Both the position numbers and the translations under genes were made by a program. Under the pieces are notes generated by a model. That model was not told where the DNA came from and searched no databases. It was given only the letters and a program-made list of their open reading frames with translations. A DNA stretch of 37,600 nt from Bacteroidales bacterium UBA3834. Its GTDB lineage: Bacteria; Bacteroidota; Bacteroidia; Bacteroidales; P3. The first letter of the stretch is position 1. Every line of letters begins with the position of its first letter. This document shows positions 1-6,574 of this stretch, in pieces. The stretch is from the NCBI GenBank assembly GCA_002392965.1, contig DGIA01000017.1, forward strand, positions 1-37,600, written 5' to 3'.

Positions 1-98
1 CCTTTGCCTGGGCCGACAAGATGGCACAAGACGGCTATACGGTAACTATTGATTATGATGATGATAAAGGAGTATATAACTGCATTGCCATCAAATAA
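1..98 (+). CDS. 3' end of an unidentified gene (partial)
   Basis: An open frame enters from the left edge (codons start at position 3) and stops at TAA 96-98, giving the last 31 residues of a protein. The tail is rich in Asp, Tyr and Ile (GYTVTIDYDDDKGVYNCIAI) and ends in Lys. I do not recognise the family and too little is present to assign one. The next gene has its own promoter box 29 bases downstream, so the two are probably separate transcription units, although no clear terminator fits in the gap. Confidence 0.55.
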   Translation, partial: FAWADKMAQDGYTVTIDYDDDKGVYNCIAIK

Positions 99-126
99 AA
101 AACTCTGTCAAATAAAAAACATTTCG

Positions 127-134
127 TATCTTTG
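127..134 (+). promoter_or_regulatory. Bacteroidota -7 box upstream of the 150-1475 gene
   Basis: TATCTTTG at 127-134 matches the TAnnTTTG -7 element used by the primary sigma factor of Bacteroides and relatives. At the expected -33 position (about 104-107) there is only TCTG, an imperfect TTTG. The box excludes a TTG start at 132 and favours the ATG at 150, leaving a very short leader. Confidence 0.6.
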
Positions 135-149
135 CAAAATCAATTAACT

Positions 150-1475
150 ATGAAAACGGTTTTAATCATAGACAAGACATCGAATCTCAAAAAGGCACTT
201 GCTTTTTTAGGTTTACTCTTTGCTTTTCTGCTCACAGGCCCTGTGCTGGCTGGAGATTACGTAAGGAATATGCCGTATGAAGATGCACAGGGTGTTTTGG
301 TCAGAAGTTATACACAGAATCAGTGCGTTGTATGCAATTCCAAGCCAACGGGGGAATGTATATTCACGTTGGTGACGAATGGGGTGACTCCGCTTTATAA
401 AATGTATGTGAATATTGACTCTGTCCTCGATTTTGAGATATACCAAGGTTATGTATATTTTTGCGGATGGAGGACAAACAACGTGCAAAAGAATGGTGTG
501 CTTGGCTACTTCGACATCAACCAGATGCCCAATGCCGTGGTCTATTATTTCGACCTGCCTTGGGTGCAAACATTGAAAAAAATGGATGCCGGCGGATTTG
601 TTGACGGCACGCATATGGTGGCTGTCGGCACAGAAACTTCGGGTAAAACCACCATAATAGATGCTGCCCAGCAAGGTTCCTTCTGGACGATAGACTATGG
701 AGTGATAGACTCTACCAAATATTCGTTCTATGATGTGGCCATAACAGACAGTCATGTTGTGGCAACGGTTGGATGCAGGCATCTCCCATTGATGCTTTTT
801 TTTGACGAAGTTCTGTGTTTTTTCAAAAAACCATCAGTTCCGGGCTATTCACCACTGTATCAAAGAAACTTCTACTCGACCGGAAGTTGGTTTATGGGTA
901 CATATTTGATTGCACATGGCGTAGGAAATGAATTTTATACAGTGTCAAACTCGACACGGGGAAGCGACTATAATTTATTGTCGTTGATGGGCACTACACC
1001 AATAACAAAGGTGAATTTCTCACTGGAGTCATTCTCCACGATACAAGATTTGAGATTCAATCCATTGGGGAATGCGTTGAACTTATTGATCACAACATCA
1101 CAATCGACGCCGATAAGCCGCATCTATAATTTTCGTGAACCCCTTGCACTAGCAACACTAACGGATGGACACTCGTACAACAAGGCTACACTCACCTCAT
1201 TGGACGTAATAAACGGTGATCAAACCCATTTTGTAGCGGCGGGAAGGGGCGCATCGGGTTTTTCCGGGTTGCACCTCTGTGAATATGCTTTTAACAATTG
1301 GGGAACTTGTTTAGGTTTTTTGAATTTGAATTGTACGACAGGCGCCTTTGAATTGCATGAGAGATCTGTCTATTTTCACGACAATCATATAAACATGGTG
1401 CCGGAAACAATGTATGGGCAAGAGAAGCAACTCATTATTAACACAATTTGCGGACAACGACAAGAAAGAGAATAA
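150..1475 (+). CDS. Secreted protein of unknown function, paralogue of the 36010-37434 protein
   Basis: The protein is 441 residues from ATG 150. A TTG start at 132 would lie inside the -7 box and was rejected. The N-terminus has a hydrophobic stretch (roughly residues 14-35, ending PVLAG), so it is probably exported. The rest is beta-rich with repeated aromatic-glycine turns. It aligns by eye with the minus-strand protein at 36010-37434: both have a segment of the form DxxIYxxxxxFCG followed by VGYF, then VAxG, and later an 'SPLYQ' or 'NPLFQ' block. A beta-propeller fold is a guess. I see no C-terminal sorting domain. Base composition is more AT-rich than the housekeeping genes nearby. The next gene starts 20 bases downstream and is probably cotranscribed. 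Confidence 0.7.
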   Translation: MKTVLIIDKTSNLKKALAFLGLLFAFLLTGPVLAGDYVRNMPYEDAQGVLVRSYTQNQCVVCNSKPTGECIFTLVTNGVTPLYKMYVNIDSVLDFEIYQGYVYFCGWRTNNVQKNGVLGYFDINQMPNAVVYYFDLPWVQTLKKMDAGGFVDGTHMVAVGTETSGKTTIIDAAQQGSFWTIDYGVIDSTKYSFYDVAITDSHVVATVGCRHLPLMLFFDEVLCFFKKPSVPGYSPLYQRNFYSTGSWFMGTYLIAHGVGNEFYTVSNSTRGSDYNLLSLMGTTPITKVNFSLESFSTIQDLRFNPLGNALNLLITTSQSTPISRIYNFREPLALATLTDGHSYNKATLTSLDVINGDQTHFVAAGRGASGFSGLHLCEYAFNNWGTCLGFLNLNCTTGAFELHERSVYFHDNHINMVPETMYGQEKQLIINTICGQRQERE

Positions 1476-1495
1476 CCATAAAAAAACATAATAAA

Positions 1496-2596
1496 ATGAA
1501 AAAAATAGTTTTAGCGTCACTTTTGATGCTGGCGATTGCTGGAAGCGTGTTGGCACAAGACACGATCCACTCAAAAAATGTCAAGCCGAACTATCTGGTT
1601 GGGTGGAACTGGCCGCAGTTTAACAATAATTACGGCTATTTGATAATGCGTGAAGGTGGTGGCGAGATGAATGGGGAAGGATTCCGCATCCTGACCGATG
1701 ACACGCTGACCATTTACGGCATCGCCGCCTGCATGTCAACTGTATATGACTTGTTTCCCGACCAGTTTCAGCATCCTGAATACCAGAATTTTGACACGAC
1801 GTATAAGGATGTCTATGATTTTCTGTGCCTCTATGCCAATGAGGCCGATACCAATCTGCGGGTAATCAGCGAAAAGTTGAAGGTGCACATCCGGTTTACA
1901 CCAATTGACTACTACCTTGATTTGGGAATAGAAAATCAGTATAACCATGATACATGTCCCCCGTTACCGTTCTACGAACGCTATTTCGATTCCGCGGTCA
2001 CTGTGGTGGATTCGTTCTACATTGGACGATACTGTCATGCACACCAGCAGGTGCCTGGTGGCGGACACACCTCGATAGCGGTTGACCTTGCCACAGTCGC
2101 CGACAATGTGGCATGGATTCCTATCAGGGTGGCTACGCATTGTGACTATTCAGGACTACATACCGATGATTCGAATTACTGGAAATGGCATTTTTACCCC
2201 GAGGATTGGGGGTTGTCGTTCACCAGGTATTATCCGTTGATATTCCCGATACTGACCCCCCGGCCCGACACGACGAATGTAGATCCTCCCGACACCATCA
2301 TGGGCGGCGACACCACGCGTGTGGATCCCGACACGCTGGGCATCCAGTCGCCCGAACTGCTGAAGCGCTACACTTCCGTGCAGCCCAACCCCGCCACCGA
2401 GACGGCGAAGGTGATCTCCAGTTTCGGGCTGACCCGCATCGAGGCCTTCAACAGCGCGGGCGACCGCGTCTATGACGCCCCGCACACCGGCCTCACGGCC
2501 ACCCTCGACGTGAGCCGCTGGCCCGCCGGCACCTACATCCTCCGCCTCCACACCCCCGCCGGCACCGTCGGCAAGAAGCTGATCGTGCGGCGGTAG
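1496..2596 (+). CDS. Secreted protein with T9SS C-terminal sorting domain
   Basis: The protein is 366 residues from ATG 1496, chosen because it starts MKKIVLASLL and leads straight into a signal peptide ending VLAQ. The middle (residues about 25-270) is an uncharacterised passenger that resembles the protein at 34699-35997: both have a YGIAxxM segment, a YFDxxxTxxxxxFxIGxY segment and a later xxFPI segment. A Pro/Asp/Thr-rich linker (about 255-285) leads to a C-terminal domain with the T9SS type A pattern: VQPNPA, then FNSAGDRVY, then WPAGTYILRL and a basic end. The protein is therefore predicted to cross the outer membrane by T9SS. The last 320 bases are much more GC-rich than the first 750. 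No enzymatic motif is visible. Confidence 0.8.
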   Translation: MKKIVLASLLMLAIAGSVLAQDTIHSKNVKPNYLVGWNWPQFNNNYGYLIMREGGGEMNGEGFRILTDDTLTIYGIAACMSTVYDLFPDQFQHPEYQNFDTTYKDVYDFLCLYANEADTNLRVISEKLKVHIRFTPIDYYLDLGIENQYNHDTCPPLPFYERYFDSAVTVVDSFYIGRYCHAHQQVPGGGHTSIAVDLATVADNVAWIPIRVATHCDYSGLHTDDSNYWKWHFYPEDWGLSFTRYYPLIFPILTPRPDTTNVDPPDTIMGGDTTRVDPDTLGIQSPELLKRYTSVQPNPATETAKVISSFGLTRIEAFNSAGDRVYDAPHTGLTATLDVSRWPAGTYILRLHTPAGTVGKKLIVRR

Positions 2597-2637
2597 CAGG
2601 CGGGAAACGTTTCCGTTTTCTGTGCCGGAAGTCGGTG

Positions 2638-2672
2638 AGCCTATGGCGGCATCTGTCGCCATAGGCTTGCTT
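2638..2672 (+). terminator. Rho-independent-type terminator after the 1496-2596 gene
   Basis: A perfect 11-bp stem joins AGCCTATGGCG (2638-2648) to CGCCATAGGCT (2657-2667) across an 8-base loop and is followed by TGCTTT. It lies 42 bases after the stop codon. A 12-bp palindrome, GGAAACGTTTCC, lies just before it at 2603-2614. The sequence ATAGGCTTGC, which includes part of the right arm, recurs at 2713-2722. Confidence 0.7.
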
Positions 2673-2703
2673 TACACCTCCTGTTTAGAGATGCGGGATG
2701 TGA

Positions 2704-2821
2704 CTGATATTGATAGGCTTGCGCAAAAACATCACTTGTAAACACAAATAAACCAGAGGTTTGGCAGGTCATCCTCCAGGGTTCCTCCATAGATCTTCCA
2801 TAGATCCTAAGTACATCCTCC
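2704..2821 (-). repeat. 11-bp-period repeat element, copy 1
   Basis: Read on the minus strand, the core recurs at exactly 11-bp steps. The complements of GGAG-like tetramers sit at 2774, 2785, 2796, 2807 and 2818 (CTCC, CTCC, TTCC, CTAA, CTCC on the plus strand). The five units are followed by a conserved non-repetitive flank of about 70 bases down to 2704. Units and flank match the element at 34521-34659 closely, apart from one missing 11-bp unit and scattered substitutions. It lies between a terminator and the promoter of the 2975 operon. Because 11 is not a multiple of 3, the array is unlikely to be decayed coding sequence. Confidence 0.85.
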
Positions 2822-2865
2822 ATACAGCTTTGTCGGGTTTTAACTTTTGTTTGCAAGAAAAAAAA

Positions 2866-2895
2866 TTTGCGGGTACTAAATTTTTAGTAAATTTG
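2866..2895 (+). promoter_or_regulatory. Promoter of the DUF1573-aminotransferase-AlgI operon
   Basis: TTTG at 2866-2869 and TAAATTTG at 2888-2895 form a -33/-7 pair separated by 18 bases, close to the Bacteroides consensus. Transcription would begin near 2902, leaving a leader of about 70 bases before ATG 2975. The 11-bp array ends 45 bases upstream of the -33 box. Confidence 0.65.
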
Positions 2896-2974
2896 CAGTT
2901 CAAAATCATCGGCGGTTATTTCCGCTGAAATGGTGTGAACCCTTGAATAACAAACAATAAAACAATAAACGACC

Positions 2975-3505
2975 ATGAAGAAGTTTGCATTGGTTTGCCT
3001 TTTTGCCAGCATGGCATTCATCGGCAACGCTCAGAACACTGAGACCAAAGACGTGCCCGAACACGGCGCCAAGATTCGCTTTGAGGAGATGGAACACCAG
3101 TACGGTACCATCCAGAAGGGTGGTAACGGCGACTGCGAGTTCAAGTTCTGGAACGACGGTGACGAACCGCTGATTCTCCAGAGTGTGAAAGCCTCGTGTG
3201 GATGCACCACCCCCAGCTACACCCAGAAGCCGGTCATGCCCGGCCAGAGCGGTGTCATCAAGGTGCACTACAACACCAACAATGTGGGCGGTTTCTCGAA
3301 GACCGTCACCGTGACCAGCAATGCGGTGAACAACCAGCGTGTGGTGCTGCGCATCAAGGGCAATGTGAAACAGGAGGTTCCTGCCGCCCAGCCCCAGGCA
3401 GCCCCCGAGAAGAAGTCGGCCGTGCGCAGCGAAGGCAAGGCTGCTGTGCCTGCCGATCCGGTGAACGCCATTCAAGTCACTGAACCTATCAAGATTAAAA
3501 AATAA
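2975..3505 (+). CDS. DUF1573 family secreted protein
   Basis: The protein is 176 residues with a signal peptide (residues 1-19, ending IGNAQ). Residues about 33-125 form one DUF1573 domain, an ASH/HYDIN-like immunoglobulin fold. Its hallmarks are FxxxxxxYGTIxKGG, then FKFWNDGDEPLIL, the ASCGCTTP segment, and GxSGVIKVxYNT, ending in VVLRIKGNV. A low-complexity Ala/Pro/Lys tail follows. The domain is extremely common in exported Bacteroidota proteins, and its role, probably binding another protein or the cell surface, is not established. It opens an operon: the aminotransferase gene starts 8 bases after its stop codon. Confidence 0.85.
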   Translation: MKKFALVCLFASMAFIGNAQNTETKDVPEHGAKIRFEEMEHQYGTIQKGGNGDCEFKFWNDGDEPLILQSVKASCGCTTPSYTQKPVMPGQSGVIKVHYNTNNVGGFSKTVTVTSNAVNNQRVVLRIKGNVKQEVPAAQPQAAPEKKSAVRSEGKAAVPADPVNAIQVTEPIKIKK

Positions 3506-3513
3506 GTTTCCAC

Positions 3514-4731
3514 ATGCCTCAGATTTCCCACAAAGGACAGGAATTGCCACAGTCGGCTATCCGCAAGCTGGTTCCTTTCTCCGATGCAGCCAAGGAACGT
3601 GGAATCCATGTCTATCACTTGAACATCGGACAGCCCGACATAGAGACCCCCAAAGGGGCTTTGAAGGCATTGGCCGAGAATGCCCGTGAGCTCCCGCAGA
3701 GCAAGGGAGTGCTGGAATACAGCCATTCGGCCGGTATTCCCAGTTACCGCCGCGCCCTGTGCAACTACTATCACCGCCACGGCATCGACGTGACCCCCAA
3801 CCAGATTATTGTCACCACCGGTGGCAGCGAGGCCCTCCAGATGGCTTTCACGGTGTGCCTGAATCCGGGCGACGAAATCATCATCCCGGAGCCTTATTAC
3901 ACCAACTACAATACCTTCGCCAAGCTGTGCGATGCCAAGATTGTCACCATCCCGAGCGACATCAAGACCGGCTTCGCCCTGCCTCCCATCGAGGATTTCG
4001 AGAAGGTCATCACTCCCCGCACCCGTGCCATTATGATTTGCAACCCCAACAATCCCACGGGTTACCTCTATACCCACGAGGAGTTGTTGAAGGTGGCCGG
4101 ATTGGTGAAGAAGTACGACCTCTATCTGTTTGCCGACGAGGTGTATCGCGAATTCTGCTACGACGGACAGAAACATTTCAGCGTCATGCAGCTGGAAGGC
4201 CTCGAGCGCAACACCATTCTGTTCGACTCGGTGTCGAAGCGCTACAGTGCCTGCGGCGCCCGCGTGGGTTGCATGGTGACGCGCAACAGCGAGGTGTATG
4301 CCATCGCCATGCGTCTGGCGCAGGCCCGTCTGTCGCCTCCGTCGTTCGGCCAGATTTTCGCCGAGGCCGCCGTGGAGACTCCGCAGGAGTATTTCGATAA
4401 GGTGCAGGCCGAGTATGTGGCCCGCCGCAACGTGGTGGTGGAGGGTATCAACAAGATTCCCGGCTGCTTCTGCCCGATGCCGAAGGGTGCCTTCTACACG
4501 GTGATCGACCTGCCGGTGGATGACAGCGACAGGTTCTGCCAGTGGCTGCTGACGGACTTCTCGTACAACGGCGCCACCGTCATGCTGGCTCCCGCCACGG
4601 GCTTCTATGTGGATCCGGAGCGCGGTCGTCATCAGGCCCGTATTACCTACTGCATCTGCATCGAGGACCTCAAGAAGGCCATCAAGTGCCTGGAAGAGGC
4701 TTTGAAGGTGTATCCCGGCCGTATCCACTAA
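3514..4731 (+). CDS. PLP-dependent class I/II aminotransferase
   Basis: The 405-residue protein is full length for the aspartate-aminotransferase-like (fold type I) family. Visible motifs in order are NIGQPDIETP (37-46), TGGSEALQ for the PLP phosphate (102-109), CNPNNPTG (176-183), ADEVY with the ring-nitrogen Asp at 208, and SVSKRYSACGARVG with the Schiff-base Lys at 242. A C-terminal RITYCI contains the likely carboxylate-binding Arg. The enzyme would transfer an amino group between an amino acid and a 2-oxo acid in the cytoplasm. The substrate cannot be read from sequence, and an aspartate or aromatic type is only a guess. It sits 8 bases after the DUF1573 gene and is followed 3 bases later by the Gre-like gene. 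Confidence 0.9.
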   Translation: MPQISHKGQELPQSAIRKLVPFSDAAKERGIHVYHLNIGQPDIETPKGALKALAENARELPQSKGVLEYSHSAGIPSYRRALCNYYHRHGIDVTPNQIIVTTGGSEALQMAFTVCLNPGDEIIIPEPYYTNYNTFAKLCDAKIVTIPSDIKTGFALPPIEDFEKVITPRTRAIMICNPNNPTGYLYTHEELLKVAGLVKKYDLYLFADEVYREFCYDGQKHFSVMQLEGLERNTILFDSVSKRYSACGARVGCMVTRNSEVYAIAMRLAQARLSPPSFGQIFAEAAVETPQEYFDKVQAEYVARRNVVVEGINKIPGCFCPMPKGAFYTVIDLPVDDSDRFCQWLLTDFSYNGATVMLAPATGFYVDPERGRHQARITYCICIEDLKKAIKCLEEALKVYPGRIH

Positions 4732-4734
4732 TTG

Positions 4735-5187
4735 ATGACACGCGACGAAAAACGGCAACAAGTGATATGCTCCTGCATTGAACAGCAGGAGCATATCGCT
4801 TCTATTGCCAAGCAGGAGATGGACTCGGCGCAGCAACAGAGCAACGACTACGGGGCCAATGTGGATCGCTACGACAGCTATCGCACCAAGATGCTGCGGT
4901 CGAGGGATATGTACGCCCGTCAGTACAGCAATGCCCAGACGGGAGTGCGCTACCTGCAAGACCTGTTGAAGCTGCCCCCGTTCGACAGGGTGGAGCATGG
5001 CGCCTGCGTGGTTACCGACAGGCAGAAGTTTCTGCTCTCCATCGGAGCGGGAAAATTCAACAACGGTAACGAAGTATGGTTCGCCATTTCGGCACAGACG
5101 CCCATCTATATGGCGTTGAAGGGCAAGCAGGTGGGCGACACCATCGTCTTCAACGGCCAAAGCCAGACCATCCGCGAGATTTATTAG
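4735..5187 (+). CDS. Small GreA/GreB C-terminal-domain-like protein
   Basis: The protein is 150 residues from ATG 4735, three bases after the aminotransferase stop. A TTG three bases earlier is a less likely start. Residues 1-75 are charged and Gln-rich and look like a helical hairpin or coiled coil. Residues about 80-150 resemble the FKBP-like C-terminal domain of Gre factors, ending GKQVGDTIVFNGQSQTI and REIY. Gre factors bind RNA polymerase and rescue backtracked complexes. This protein is similar in size to Gre factors (about 158 residues), but I cannot confirm the acidic tip residues, so it may be a divergent Gre paralogue with another role. The AlgI-like gene starts 3 bases after its stop. 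Confidence 0.55.
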   Translation: MTRDEKRQQVICSCIEQQEHIASIAKQEMDSAQQQSNDYGANVDRYDSYRTKMLRSRDMYARQYSNAQTGVRYLQDLLKLPPFDRVEHGACVVTDRQKFLLSIGAGKFNNGNEVWFAISAQTPIYMALKGKQVGDTIVFNGQSQTIREIY

Positions 5188-5190
5188 CCG

Positions 5191-6570
5191 ATGGTTTTCA
5201 GCAGTCATATCTTTCTTCTCTATTTCCTGCCGGCATTTCTGCTGGTGTATTTCCTTGTGCCGGCACGGTGGCGCAACATGGTCCTGCTGGTGGCGTCGGT
5301 GCTGTTCTACGCTTGGGGGGCGCCCGACTTTGTGTTGGTGCTGCTTGCTTCGACAGCGGGTGGTTTTTATCTTGTCAGGGCCATGGCCGCGACACACCGT
5401 GCGGGTGTCAAGCGGCTGTTGCTGGCGTTGGCGGTGGCGTTGCCGTTGGGATTGCTGGCATGGTTCAAGTATGCCAACTTCTTTGTCGATAACGTCAACG
5501 CTTTGTTGTCCTCGTTTGGGCTGGGTGTGATGACGTGGACCAAGGTGTTGCTGCCGATAGGCATCAGTTTCTTTTCGTTCCAGTCGGTCACGTACGCCGT
5601 GGATGTCTATCGCGGCGGGTGTGCCCCGATGAAGAAACTGACGGACTATATGCTTTACATCGTCATGTTCCCGCAGTTGATTGCCGGCCCTATCGTGCGC
5701 TATAACGAGATTGCCGACCAGATCACCGCACGGCGCCGGATACGTTGGGATGAATGCCTGCAAGGCTTTTATCGCTTCACTGTCGGTCTGGCCAAGAAGG
5801 TGCTTGTGGCCGACGTGATAGGGCGTACGGTAGATGTGACGTTGGCCGGCGACTTGTCGGCAATGGACATGCCTACTGCCTGGATTACCATCGCCGCCTA
5901 TACCATGCAGCTCTATTTCGATTTCTCGGGTTACAGCGACATGGCTATCGGCCTGGGGCGTATCATGGGTTTCCGTTTCCCCGAGAATTTTGACAAACCC
6001 TATAATTCGGGAAGCGTCAGCGAGTTCTGGAGACGATGGCATATCACGTTGGGCAGCTTCATGCGCAACTATCTGTATATCCCATTGGGTGGCAACCGCC
6101 ATGGAACCGTGCGCACTTATTTCAACCTGTGGGTGGTGTTCTTGCTCAGCGGATTGTGGCACGGAGCAGGGTGGAATTTCGTCATCTGGGGTGCTTGGCA
6201 CGGAATGTTTCTGGTGTTGGAGCGGTTGACGGGATATGCGCGATGGCAGCAACTGAAACCGCTCCGCATCATACTGGCTACCATCGTGGTGATGGTGGGG
6301 TGGGCCATCTTCCGCATTGAGGACATGTCGCAATGCTGGCAGTTTCTCGGACGGCTGTTCTCATTCCGATTCGACGCCTTGCCTGCTTGGCAACCGCAGT
6401 TCTATGTCACTGTGGCGGTGGCTCTTCTCTTGGCTTTTATACCTTGGAAACCGCACTTTGAGCGACAGCCTCGCATGTGGATGTGGGTGCTGATGTGCCT
6501 GCTGTTTTTCTTCTGTGTGGGTGCGTTGACGGCCACCGATTTCAGTCCATTCATCTATTTCCGATTCTGA
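5191..6570 (+). CDS. MBOAT family O-acyltransferase, AlgI-like
   Basis: The protein is 459 residues with about ten hydrophobic segments, the usual length for AlgI/DltB-type membrane-bound O-acyltransferases. Family hallmarks are FFSFQSVTYAVDVYRG (127-142), FPQLIAGPIVRY (160-171), YFDFSGYSDMAIGLG (242-256), EFWRRWHITL with His 284, and SGLWHGAGWNFVIWGAWHG with the presumed catalytic His at 324 and a second at 337. Such proteins carry acetyl groups across the inner membrane to modify a polysaccharide or other surface polymer. The next gene is the matching AlgJ/AlgX-like partner, 4 bases downstream, so the two probably act together. The acceptor polymer is unknown because no polysaccharide synthase lies in this operon. 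Confidence 0.9.
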   Translation: MVFSSHIFLLYFLPAFLLVYFLVPARWRNMVLLVASVLFYAWGAPDFVLVLLASTAGGFYLVRAMAATHRAGVKRLLLALAVALPLGLLAWFKYANFFVDNVNALLSSFGLGVMTWTKVLLPIGISFFSFQSVTYAVDVYRGGCAPMKKLTDYMLYIVMFPQLIAGPIVRYNEIADQITARRRIRWDECLQGFYRFTVGLAKKVLVADVIGRTVDVTLAGDLSAMDMPTAWITIAAYTMQLYFDFSGYSDMAIGLGRIMGFRFPENFDKPYNSGSVSEFWRRWHITLGSFMRNYLYIPLGGNRHGTVRTYFNLWVVFLLSGLWHGAGWNFVIWGAWHGMFLVLERLTGYARWQQLKPLRIILATIVVMVGWAIFRIEDMSQCWQFLGRLFSFRFDALPAWQPQFYVTVAVALLLAFIPWKPHFERQPRMWMWVLMCLLFFFCVGALTATDFSPFIYFRF

Positions 6571-6574
6571 CATC

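Noticed and set aside
2755..2835. Possible CRISPR array
   Set aside because: The repeats are 11 bp without constant-length unique spacers and no cas genes are present, so this is a degenerate tandem repeat.
2641..2856. A 71-codon minus-strand frame covering element copy 1 that resembles a frame over copy 2 (MEDVLRI against TEDVLRI)
   Set aside because: The shared peptide comes from the homologous repeats. Unit number differs by 11 bp, which shifts the frame, so it is not a conserved protein.
3472..6333. A 953-codon open frame on the minus strand across the aminotransferase-AlgI operon
   Set aside because: It is antisense to four genes with clear family motifs, its translation is rich in His/Arg/Gln low-complexity runs, and it has no recognisable domain. 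GC-rich codon usage of the true genes leaves this frame open.
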